Source of the DNA: Scleromitrula shiraiana
Taxonomy: Eukaryota > Ascomycota > Leotiomycetes > Helotiales > Sclerotiniaceae
Length of the DNA: 64,000 nt
NCBI GenBank assembly: GCA_028455995.1
Contig: JABELC010000007.1
Span: forward strand, 1,499,501 to 1,563,500
Direction of reading: 5' to 3'
The notes beneath the pieces are model-generated. The model was not told the origin of the DNA. It made no database searches and saw only the letters and a program-made list of their open reading frames with translations. Below, one piece after another: positions 1 to 10,234 of the stretch. The first letter of the stretch is position 1. Each line of letters starts with the position of its first letter. A program made the position numbers and the translations under genes.

Positions 1-403
1 CCCCCCCCCCCACACAATAAAACACCCCAGCCTCAATACTAAAAACACAGATCCATCTCCAAGAATTTTCTTCTTCTATTTAAATAATCAACTATACATA
101 ATTAACTGCACGTATATAGCTATACATATATAAACATACAATAAATAATATATTATTATAAAAAAAATACAAAAAATTGATTTATTTTAAATTATTAAAA
201 AAAATACTTAATATTTAATATATTTATTATTCAAATAAACATTATAACGAGCGAACTAACTAAATTAAACTAAATTAAATTAAACTAGTCTTAAAAATGG
301 CGTCTCTACTCTACTCTATTCATATGATTGATTATATCATATGCTAGTAGATGATCATTCATTCTATTTGTAAGGTTTTATCGTTAGTTTTATTGGTTTG
401 ACA

Positions 404-481
404 GTTTATAGTTTATAGTTTATAGTTTATAATTTATAGTTAAAAATTTATAGTTTATAGTTAAAACTTTATAGTTTATAA
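404..481. repeat. TTTATAG-type imperfect tandem repeat
   Basis: A 7-bp unit (GTTTATA) recurs, with TTAAAA interruptions, across about 78 bp. It is AT-rich and lies outside any supported gene. Confidence 0.8.
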
Positions 482-544
482 TTAGCCCGCTAACGTACTG
501 GTAGTATAATGCGGGGAAAGATGGGGTTGGGGAGCTAGTACGTA

Positions 545-574
545 TGTCTATGTCTATGTCTATGTCTATGTCTA
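545..574. repeat. (TATGTC)n microsatellite
   Basis: Five near-perfect copies of a 6-bp unit, followed by TATG/TGTG variants to about 612. The ID-dipeptide ORF on the minus strand is a by-product of this repeat. Confidence 0.85.
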
Positions 575-674
575 TGTATGTATGTGTATGTCTGTGTATG
601 TGTATGTATGTCTCGGATTTCTCATCCATTTATTCACATTGAAAGGAAAATACGTCTGGAGAGTAGAGGAGGGG

Positions 675-714
675 GTTTGGTTTGGTTTGGTTTGGTTTGG
701 TTTGGTTTGGTTTG
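675..714. repeat. (GGTTT)n microsatellite
   Basis: About eight copies of a GGTTT pentamer in perfect tandem array. It is not the fungal telomere repeat (TTAGGG), and nothing around it suggests a chromosome end. Confidence 0.85.
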
Positions 715-878
715 GAGCTAAGAGATGAGGGGAGGGGAGGCGGAGGCGGGGTTGGAGGTGGAGGTGCAGGTGTTGTAGTTTTAATTGGAATTTATGTATG
801 TATTGTTATGAATGAAATAGTAATGTAAAATTAGGAAGATGATGATTTTATTGTTTTGATTGTTTTTTTTAGGTTGTG

Positions 879-944
879 CTTGTTTGTTTGTTTGTTTGTT
901 TGTTTGGATTGTTAATTATGTATGTATGTATGTATGTATGTATA
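879..944. repeat. (TTTG)n and (TATG)n microsatellites
   Basis: A TTTG array (about 879-906) is followed within 10 bp by a TATG array (about 916-944). Both are simple repeats in intergenic DNA. Confidence 0.8.
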
Positions 945-1608
945 TATCATTACTTTTATTTGAATGTATACGAGAATTGTTATTTCTTCTTATTTCATCT
1001 CATCTTCTAATATAGTTGTGCTAAATTAGTAGAGTTATTTACGCTCAAGAGCTTAAATGGTATTATGTTGTATTATATATGCATGTATATACAATATCGG
1101 TGTACTTTATGTATATAGTAGGAGTAACTTTACTCCATACTCACAAAACCATATCACAGTATAAGACGTAATGATTAGTAATTTTCAAGTCAGTCGAGTT
1201 TTAAACGACAGTGGTTTTGTGATGAATTTAAAAAATGAGTCTTTTATTTCCTTATAATCTTAATTCAAGCAAGAGAATGGCATCGACTTCAAATTTCTAT
1301 TGTCAAAATTGAAAATATGAATATTGCGAAGTCCATTTAAGTAAATAAAGCTGGATTGAAATCATATCGTAACATGATATCAAGAATCATTATTTTAAAT
1401 GCAGACGTTCAATTTCATAGCCCTTAACTCTTCGCCATGTTAATCTCAAGAAGTTAAATAGTAAGGTCATAGCCTCCATCTCTTTCTCGCTTCTCTCCGA
1501 GTCCTTTCTCCCCCCTCTCATAGCATACATCACTAACCTAACATCTCACCCCCAATTTCCAATTTATAATTTCCAACTCCCAACTCCCAAATTCCAAGAT
1601 TCCAAAAT

Positions 1609-2243
1609 TCAAATCCCCCTCCCCTTCACAACCCCACCTCTCCTCCCCTTCCCCTTCTCCTCCTTCTCCCCCTTCTCCCCCTTCTTCTCCATTTCCCCTT
1701 TCCCTACATTCCTCCCCTTCTCCCCCACATCCCCCATCCCCTCATTCCCCCCCTTCCTCTCCCTCCCCTCCATCCCCTCCATCCCCCTCTCACAACTACT
1801 ATTATAAACAGAAGTAATACAATGACTCACATTCCCGCAATTTGTCGATTCCGTGATCTCGGTTACGATTACTGTTGCGCCGCCGGGATTGTCGTGTTTT
1901 AGAGGTGTTGTTGATGGGTTTGTGGAGGTGCTAAAGATAGGAGGGGGGTGGGTTAGTTCGTTGAGGGGATGGGATGGGGATGGGAATGAGATGGGATGGG
2001 ATGGAATGAGGAGGGATGTTGTAGAAGAAAATAGAGGAGGATGGTGAGGTTGTTACAGTAAGAAATCTGATAACGAGATGGGAATGTATAGATGATAGAT
2101 GAGTGAGTGAGTAGATGAACAACTTACCCCATAATGAAAATGGCGATACCGCTACCAACGAGCAGCATAAAAAAGATAAAGGTATCGGAGCTCTTATTGA
2201 TGATTTCTTTCGAGTAAGAAAGGATGTTTATCAATGACCACAT
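1609..2243 (-). CDS. Small single-pass membrane protein, unknown family
   Basis: I do not recognise this gene. The model has two exons: 2243-2128, and 1930-1609 ending in a stop. The 197-nt intron between them has a GTAAGT donor and a TTTAG acceptor, and the phases fit (GG + C). This gives about 145 residues. Residues 1-17 are polar (MWSLINILSYSKEIIN). A strongly hydrophobic segment (about 21-38, TFIFFMLLVGSGIAIFIM) can act as a signal anchor, and a Thr/Ser-rich stretch with PGGATVIVTEIT follows. From about residue 95 the tail is Gly/Glu/Lys low complexity encoded by G-rich DNA. A second GTGAGT donor just after the TNCGN residues (about 1821) could splice this tail away, so the C-terminus is uncertain. 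The hydrophobic exon and the frame-matched splice sites are the main support. Confidence 0.45.
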
Positions 2244-4347
2244 TATCTCTCTTTTCTTCTGTTTCTTTTTCTTCTTCTTGTTCTTCTCTTTTCTTTTCTT
2301 TCTTTCGCTTTGTGGAATCGGGATGTTGGTTTGATGTACTGTAGAGCAGATAAATTGCAATAGTGGACAGCAGCATATGTTGATTCTCAAGATCTATCAA
2401 AATATGCACGCAAGATGGCATGTTATATAACAGCATGCATCATTCTTCCTCCTTTCACTTCACTTCACTTCACGACACGTGTGTGTATAGCATTGTCTCG
2501 TTGATTCTATTCTTTAGGATTCGAGATTGTCAAGTTTGGTTACTCGAACCATCTCTCTCGTATATCTATAGATATTCAATACCTTCTTCGCTCTGCAAAG
2601 CTGGGTTTGGAATTCCAAGTGCAATGGATTACTGGAATTTTGGAGATGGCACTTGATATATGCATGGGTTTCTGAGAGATCTTTGGTTCTTTGTGTGTTG
2701 ATACGTCTGAGTTGGTAGATAAGACAAGACATAAGACAATAAGAGACATCGAGAGACAACTAGTTTTGAGGTTTGGCATTTCTCGCTGCTTCGAGAATAC
2801 CTACGAAAGAGAGAGGTGGAATGTAAAGAGAGGAAGCATGTCGAGTGTAATCGAGTTATTGTTTGATCAGTCTAATCATTATAATCCAAAAGAATGATAT
2901 CTATAGGACCTATATTCCATATATATTACACTCATAACAAGACCTTCGGAAGTTTTACAACGCCCCAAATGAGTGATTAATTCGACTAAATAAGCCCACT
3001 CAAACCCCCTAATCATACCATTTCACCTCTCCCCTTAAAATAGCATATCTAACCCAAAATCTCAGAACTCTCCAGGACTTCCTTGCTCCGTCACATCATC
3101 CATCTTCACATCGTCTTCACCATCTCTTCTCTTCCACCCAAAAAAGAAAATCAATCCATAGATGTTTTACCTTTCCTTCCCTCCGTATATCATATCGAAA
3201 TCGAAAACTTTCATACATAGAATATGATGGATGTATGAAACACACTCATATACCATCCATCATGATGAAGAATCAAAGAGTGAAAGAACTATTTTATGTT
3301 GCATTTAAATACCATCTTATCTTCTGCATACTTTCAGATCTTATCATCACACCCTTCCTTTTCGAATAGAGAACGAGCTAAAATTCGGATCAATCATCTA
3401 GTAACTATTGTAGGAAGGACTCATCATCATCATGATCATCATGTAAGTTCCCCCTCTCCCCTTTCCCTCCCCATTCCCGTACACACCATACCCCACCCCA
3501 CCCCATCCAATCCAAACACACCAATAACCCTCTTACAAACATACACTCAAACAAAGGTGCAAAACCACCCCAATCTCCACCACCAACCCAGTCACCCCCC
3601 CCCCCCCCCCAATAAAACCACAACCAAAACCACAAACATCCCCAAAACTAAAAACAAAACTAAAAACAAATACCTTAAAAATTGCCACAACCATCATATC
3701 AGAACCTCTGACTTCTATTCCTACATTCCTACTCTCCAGGCACCGACTACTTCTTTCCATACCAGCTACTTCTATTCTTTCCATACCAACCACTGCCTAG
3801 AAACGCCGATGTGGCTGCATCTTGAGGGGTTGATTTGTGGTGGATTAGATGAGATATAGATATAGATTAGATTAGATGAGGTTAGATATAGATATAGATA
3901 TAAATACCATGTGATCCACGAAGCGAACTTGAGATTTTGGAATTTGGATTTTGGATTTTGGAATTTAGAATTTGAGATGGTAGGGGTAGATAGATGGGTA
4001 TCCAAGATAGAGGAGGGATGAATATTACGAGTAGGAAATTTAAGAGAAAGAGTTTAGTTTAGCTTAGCTTAGCTTGGCGTGAGACAATTGGTATATCAAA
4101 TTGGATTAGATGGACCGTCGTTTCATGTGTTTATTTATATATTTATATATATATATATATATATATTCATTCATTCATTTATTTATACGCTCGCTTGCTT
4201 AATACTTTACTTGTATCCGCTGAATGGATGGATGGATAGATAGATAGATAGATAGATATTATCTATACCAAAACTAACTTCCAAAACCAATCATTCCATC
4301 CCCGTCATTACAAAAACGTACGTATGCAATACGCACCCACCTTGGGT

Positions 4348-4379
<32 letters not shown>

Positions 4380-4698
4380 AAATAACCTCTAGAGAAGAAA
4401 AGAAATCGAAATCAAAACCCCGTCGGAGAAAAAATAAAGAATCGAAGTTCCACCCATGCATGTATTTCCCATTTTTGTTTTTTTCCCCTTCCCGAACTCC
4501 CGTTGTATGTTTTTTGTGTTTGTTATTTCCCTTTTTCTTCTCGTGAAAAGAATGAATGGCAGTAATCATAATAATAATCATAATAATAATCATAATAATA
4601 ATCATAATCATAAGGTATCTATTTAATTGATCGTTCAAAGTTCATGCCGCGGATTTCGTTATCACGATTCTAAAGATATATCATTAGTCAAGTGATCC
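2244..4698. other. Intergenic; CT-rich leader-like DNA and microsatellites
   Basis: No firmly supported gene. The stretch has a purine-rich minus-strand leader (2244-2400), a C homopolymer (about 3595-3610) and C/T-rich DNA on the plus strand. It also has TA, GATA and ATAATC arrays (4140-4165, 4225-4258, 4349-4378, 4561-4612). A plus-strand ORF starting at 3296 runs 49 codons into a good GTAAGT donor at 3443. An in-phase continuation after CTCCAG at about 3739 ends at about 3859. The His-rich product is unlike anything I know, so I do not call it a gene. Confidence 0.5.
4225..4378. repeat. Two (GATA)n microsatellites
   Basis: Two GATA arrays, at about 4225-4258 and 4349-4378, lie about 90 bp apart in the spacer downstream of the IFRD-family gene. 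Confidence 0.85.
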
Positions 4699-6161
4699 CT
4701 ATCCAAACACAAAGACTGATGAGAGAGGAAATAATGCATACGGAAGAGCTTCACCGACCACCTCATTATTCTCATAATGAGTTACAAACCCACCCCCAAG
4801 CACCCTTCTCAACCCTTGTAACCTATGTAACTTCCACCACTTATCAACCCTCATAAATCCCGTTTTGTGAATTCGAATATGCATCCTAGATCCATATCTC
4901 TGACCCGTTTCATTATTGATGGCTGAATTGAATCTAGGTCCTCTCGTGGGATATTCGACCGTACTTAGTATATCGGCGAAGTTGATATGCATGGTTTTTC
5001 GATCCCTTTTGGAAATACTTTTCGAGGATGATTTTGCCAGTTGGGAGAGTGTGTGTTCTAGTTGATTCTTTTCTCGGAATGGATCGTATCGTTTGACGAA
5101 ACTGGTATCTACACGACAACCTTCCTCGTCGAATTTGTCTTCTGGTACTTCGTCGCCATGTTCTCGTGGAGAGTAACTCTTTTCGTAGATCAAAGCTATG
5201 TTCTCTCCTGCTGCCACCTGAACCGATGTCGAAGAACTTTCTAATTGATCAACAAATGCCTCCATAGCTGCCTCGCTTTTTTCTTCCAGGTCGTCAATCC
5301 AAGTGGCTAGATTACCCCATTCTTCACATGCAGTCGCAACTACCTCAGGATCATCTGCAGCGTCTATCGAAGTTCCATCTGATTCAATTATTTCTAGTAG
5401 TTCGTTCATAACATCGCCAATTTCAGAATCTGATGCGCCACCGTAGATTGTCAATGCGGAACGTGTACGAATAGCAGCAGCTTTGACAACCATATTCTCT
5501 GAGTTGGTGTAGGTTCTTTTTAATGAATCGACTATTAATCCGTAGGCATCTTCTGAAGGTACAGTAATGATTGTAAGGGAGATAGCTGTGATTATAGTTA
5601 GAAATTAAAGCCCTCAGTATGTTATAATGAATGCCGAATCTTACCTCGCAAAGCAAGACATGCCTCTTTCTCATCTGTATCATTTCGAATGCTTTTCAAT
5701 AAAGCAGGATATAACTCTGATGTCTTAGCCTCGATATTGTCATAACAATAATGGCTCATTAGATAGTAATTATATGCAGCTAAACAAGCTTGTCTCCCTC
5801 TCGTGGTACTCCTCTTTCGATTTATAATCTCTTCAACACGATCGGCAAGTTCTTTATCCCAAGGTTGGCTAGTTTCTTCGGGGGCATCTGCTGAAATCAT
5901 ATCATCGATGGAATTTACGCTATAAGATTGTAAGTCAAATATATTGATTATTGAGATCCGATTTCCAATGTACCTCCAGTTTGTACTATCGCTCATATTC
6001 CCATCCCCATATGCATCTTCATCATCCGAGGCGTGGCGACTGACATTTCTTGAAGCCGAACGTGAATTTGTAAGTGATGTAGTTCCTGATGCTACTCTTA
6101 ATTGTGCTCTTTTCGAAATAGTTTTATGGCTCTCTAGAGCGCGACGTCTAAGATCTCTCAT
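4699..6161 (-). CDS. Interferon-related developmental regulator (IFRD) family protein
   Basis: The gene has three exons on the minus strand: 6161-5974, 5919-5645 and 5585-4699. They are joined by 54-nt and 59-nt introns with frame-consistent GT-AG sites, and encode 449 residues. The N-terminal part (RRALESHKTISKR, then a Ser/Arg-rich linker and an acidic patch) leads into a helical-repeat IFRD N domain (about residues 75-310) rich in RGRQACLAAYNYY- and EKEACLALR-like helices. The C-terminal IFRD C domain (about 370-440) carries FRE, RFNSA and FMRVDKWWKLHRLQGLRRVLGGGF, residues typical of the family. Animal IFRD1/2 act as transcriptional co-regulators, and IFRD proteins can also bind ribosomes. 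The fungal role is inferred from family membership only. The first intron is a multiple of three with no stop, so intron retention would still give an open product. Confidence 0.85.
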
Positions 6162-6675
6162 TTTGAGAAGGTAATAAAGAGTGAAGAGTTTGAGAAGTTT
6201 GTAGATCTAATAAGAAGATTCGAAGTTGATAATAAATTTGTTTTGCGAATTGGTAATACTCGTAGCTGAGAGGTTATTGGAATTTATTTATGCGGGGTAG
6301 CACCAGGATCTAATACTTGGATCAATTGGATGTCGATCAATTAACGAAGGATGATTATGATGATGCTGATGCTGATGCTGATGGTGATAATTATTATTAA
6401 TATAGGTAGCGATTCGAATCAGAATGAGTCTTCCGTATTTTCTACGGGTGAGTCATACGAAAAAGATTGATCAATATTTGAAAAAGAAAAGTGAATGTAA
6501 AATTTTGATATTTAAATTCAAAAAGTAAAATACTGAATGCAATAGGGAACAATATTTATTATTATTAATATTTAAATGATTTCTAGTTTGGTGCTTTTTT
6601 TTTTTTTTTGGTTCTGGTCTCTTTGTGAGGAAATACTCTAACTAATTATTAAAGAATATCGAACGCACATGGCTC

Positions 6676-6764
6676 TATGTAATGGTATGTAATGGTATGT
6701 AATGGTATGTAATGGTATGTAATGGTATGTAATGGTAAGTAACCGTAAGTAACCGTAAGTAACC
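6676..6764. repeat. 10-bp tandem repeat array (TATGTAATGG / TAAGTAACCG)
   Basis: Six copies of a TATGTAATGG decamer are followed directly by two to three copies of a diverged TAAGTAACCG decamer. The period stays exactly 10 bp across the change in unit, which is close to one DNA helical turn. The array lies in the divergent promoter region. Confidence 0.85.
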
Positions 6765-7257
6765 ACTAAGATAAGATGCTGCGTTCAGAATATGGATCCA
6801 ATTTCATGAAATGGGCCACTAAGATAAGGATGATAGATAATCTGGGTTAATTATCAGCTATGACGCCAATACGAGATAACTATGAGATACTGAAGGAGAT
6901 ATCTACCCAAATGACAATCAATAGAAGAAGAGAAGAGCTTAACCTAATAAGACTTTTAGACCTAGATATTGAATATATTGACTACATGGTAGCCTAACCA
7001 ACGAAATACTGAATAAATCCATCGGATATTGAATTTAATAAGAATAAGAAAAGATATCACCTGGACATCTAACATGTATTCATAGATTCAACAGATCAAT
7101 TCATAAGGCTATACTTATTATTATAAAACTATACTTCCGTATTCATTTTTACACTTTCCTAATAAAATTCCTTATCGATTAAAAAGATACCAGTATCACT
7201 ATGACCACTTTGAACATATACCTATTGAATCGGCACGTGATCCGTAGATGGTAAGGG

Positions 7258-7295
7258 AGATAGCTTAGCTTAGCTTAGCTTAGCTTAGTTTAGTT
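7258..7295. repeat. (TTAGC)n microsatellite
   Basis: About six TTAGC pentamers ending in TTAGT variants. A shorter related run (TTTAGCTTAGC-like) occurs at about 4053-4076. Confidence 0.8.
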
Positions 7296-7811
7296 ATCAT
7301 TTTAGCGTATTTCAAATTGCCCTTGGTTGCCTATAAGGCTATAAACTCTCACTACTCCGTCTGACCACAAAGTCCACAAACACATATCGTATCGTATCCA
7401 CATCGAAACCCCTCCCCTCCTCCACTTTCTCCTCCCTCTCCAGATCTTCCCTCTTTACCTTATCAAGAACCTCAAGAACATCTTGATATACTCCTCCGCG
7501 ACGACATTCAATAATTCCAATATCTACAATAATCAAGGAGTTATTCTTAACCTCTTTAAGTCTTTACTGAATTATTTGGTCGAGTTGATCGATATATTGA
7601 AGCTCTCCATTTGGATCCACACAGACAACGAATAATCCCTGAGCCTTGTCGTCGTGTTTCACAACCATAAGTTCGTTAACTTATTCAACCTACAACCTCC
7701 ACTTCCACTTCAACTTCGAATTGTTCACCTTAATTAATACAACCTCGAGCTCCCCTCGGACCTCTATCGTTTTCATAAAATCTTCATAAAGATCCTGATT
7801 CGAGTCTATTC

Positions 7812-10234
7812 ATGACATCAAATTCTACAGAAATGTCTGAATATCAAGGTGTGTACTTCTTAATCTTATCTACGCCTCCGTTTGTAGTGTCTCCATCTAT
7901 AATTATTACTTCAACAACCATCCTTCTTCAATTTACAAGGCCTTCTTATGTAGCTGGGAAAACCTATTGTTTCATGATATTCTTTTCTCTCATTATTATA
8001 CATTTATCTTCCCTATGCATTTACGATCAATCACTCCACTAGAGACTAATATGACTTATAGCAAATGTTGTTTTACGAGCTTTGGACTCCAATATCGAAC
8101 CTCCGGAGCGTATAATCAGCCTCAATCCTCGTCGATGCGCTATCACAATAGGAAGAACCTCCAAGATTATATCAAAGGGTATTAGAAGTGCTGCGGATAA
8201 TGCTTGGTTTGATAGCCCAGTTATGTCTCGAAACCATGCCGAGTTGATCTTTAATCCAACCGATCAGGTACGTTCTTTCTTTACACATATTACTTTGAGC
8301 GTCTTCATACTAATTTCTTATATAGTCGATTTCCTTACAAGATACAAAATCTATGCATGGTACATATGTGAATGGAGAAAGATTAGAGGATCTATCTAGA
8401 ACTCTCAACGTTGGTGATCTAATCGTCTTTGGTGCCGAAGTCAGACGTGGCCCAGAATCATTCCCACCTTGCTCTTTTGTAGTTTCCTATTCAATGACAC
8501 CGTGGACGTAAGTTTCAACTTCATCGACCATTGGGGCTTATTAATAACGTATTATGCAGAAAATCAAGAAGCTACTCAGTTCCCGATTCATCCGACGAAG
8601 ACGATGACTCAGTCGATTATAATACTAATGATTTGGGAGCAAAAGAATCATCTAGTGTAGACGATGTTTCGATCCAGAGTGTCAGACAAAAGTCTTCTCA
8701 AGCAATTGAAGCTATTGACTTGACCCGAGATGATACCCCACTAAACCCAATCATTCGTCCAACGACTACCACTGCTTCTGCACAATTCCGACGAGAGTCA
8801 AGCTCTACCGTCGGAAAATCAGAAGTAGTGGCTGAGAAACCTGCTAAGAACTTTGAATTTGAAAACAATGCTACGAGCACCAAGGATCGCGAGTTATCAT
8901 CTGACTCAGAGGAAGATGAAGCTATGTCAGATTCCTCATCGGAAGATGATGAGGATGAGGATGAAGAAATACCGCAAACTAGTCGTTCAAGAATCGATAG
9001 TATTCAATCTACTAACGGTATTGTGGAAATAGAAATCGCTTCTTCATTAGTCTCGCCTTCTCTCTCACCATCTGCTTCACCAGAAGTGGAATTGGTAATG
9101 GGTCATGACTATCCCTTTGTCACTCGTCGTAGTCCAAGTCCATCATCTGAAGATCCTGAAGTTGACAGTGATCTTGAAAGCGAATTTGGGCTTTCTGAAG
9201 CTGGCGAGGAAGGTCTTCAAGTATTGTTGAATGATGGTCTTCTTGAAAATCGACCTGTTAACCCTTATTTTCAAAACAAAACCGAGTTTCAGTCCTTTCC
9301 GGCAAGTGGAGCATTCACCGGAACTGAACATTCGTATGGGCATGCTGAAACCATTCGTAGCGAGTACGGAGGCGCATGGTTTGGTCGATACCCAAGTCCT
9401 TCCGAAGTGGCACTGGCTAAGCCTGCCGTTGCGGCCACTCGCCAAGACAGCACGTTCCCTGCATCAGCTTTTTCGCCTTTGACCAGCCCCAGTATAATTT
9501 CCATGGGAGACAAGACTGGAAAGCATACTTTTTTTGAGGCCAGAGAGAGTAATAAAGCCAAGATCCAGACCCAAATCAATGAGCAGGAAGAAATGGAGGG
9601 GATTCCACCTCCATCAGTACCTGAAGTACCTAGAACGATTCGATCCGTCAGATTTGCATCCCCTCTCTCAGAGCGAAGAGATGAATCAATTAAATCAAAT
9701 AACCACAGTCTTACTCTTAACCCCATGGAATCACAATCTGGTAAACATTCGGACGATATTCTAGGTCAAGCCTACCAGAATGTTTTACGTAATAGATTTG
9801 CAGAACGATCAACTGGTGTCCACCCATACTTCTATAGCTCAGATGCCTCTCCTGATGCCCCAGAAAGTCCAGTGCTTGAGAAGCATCCCGCTAGATCAGG
9901 ACTTCGTATCGATGATATTATTGAGAGTTCTTCTAACGACAGATCTAAAAAACGCAAAGCCGAGGCAATTTCTGATGTTCTTGAAAATGAAGTCCGTACC
10001 TGGGCATCTGCTGTTTCGGAAAGCAACAAAACAAATATCACAGAGAATACATCATCTACACCTGATGTCTCGCCCGTTGTAACAATCCCAACAGTCAATA
10101 CTCGACCAACGAAGAAGCCAAAGCTTGCCAAGATGATGGAGGCTGCCGGATATATTGCACTCGGAGGTGCTGCGATGGGTGCGGGTCTTTTCTCGGTATT
10201 GGTAGCAACAGCACCGGATTTCATGACAGTCTAA
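7812..10234 (+). CDS. FHA-domain protein with C-terminal membrane anchor
   Basis: The gene has four exons: 7812-7848, 8062-8267, 8326-8507 and 8560-10234. The introns are 213, 58 and 52 nt, and the protein is 699 residues. The forkhead-associated domain spans about residues 14-135. It shows the phosphothreonine-binding signature: ITIGR, then SRNHAEL, then the MHGTYVNGERL strand-turn, then VGDLIVFG. The rest is long, acidic and Ser-rich (SDSEEDEAMSDSSSEDDEDE), hence probably disordered. A basic stretch (RPTKKPKLAKM) precedes a final hydrophobic helix (about 672-693, AAGYIALGGAAMGAGLFSVL), which suggests a tail anchor or nuclear-envelope/ER location. FHA domains read Thr-phosphorylated partners; the partner is unknown. 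The FHA exons are firm. Exon 1 is less sure because its intron is long, although phase and branch point fit. An alternative ATG lies seven codons downstream, at 7833. Confidence 0.88.

Larger units (their letters stand above)
1..1608. other. AT-rich intergenic region with many simple repeats
   Basis: I see no gene here. The stretch holds tandem repeats: TTTATAG-like units (about 404-481), TATGTC units (about 545-574), GGTTT units (about 675-714), TTTG units (about 879-906) and TATG units (about 916-944). The far left starts with a C run. From about 1480 to 1608 the plus strand is C/T-rich, which fits the downstream side of the minus-strand gene that follows. The short ORFs in this stretch are low-complexity and not convincing. 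Confidence 0.7.
6162..7811. other. Intergenic between divergent IFRD and FHA genes
   Basis: This 1.65-kb spacer lies between two divergently transcribed genes, so it should contain both promoters. It has GATGCT repeats (about 6358-6385), a 10-bp tandem array (6676-6764), AT-rich DNA and a TTAGC array (7258-7295). The right end (7339-7800) carries a minus-strand reading frame interrupted by stops, discussed in the findings. Confidence 0.6.

Noticed and set aside
675..714. GGTTT array considered as a telomere-like repeat
   Set aside because: The unit is not TTAGGG or a known fungal telomere unit, and ordinary genes follow; a simple microsatellite explains it.
404..944. Repeat cluster considered as a CRISPR-like array
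   Set aside because: The units are direct tandem microsatellites without unique spacers, and the genome is eukaryotic.
3296..3859. 187-codon plus-strand ORF, His/Pro/Thr-rich
   Set aside because: Most of it is C-rich low complexity including a C homopolymer. A splice version exists but yields no recognisable protein.
9289..9726. Minus-strand ORF of 145 codons inside the FHA gene
   Set aside because: Shadow of the firmly supported FHA coding frame.
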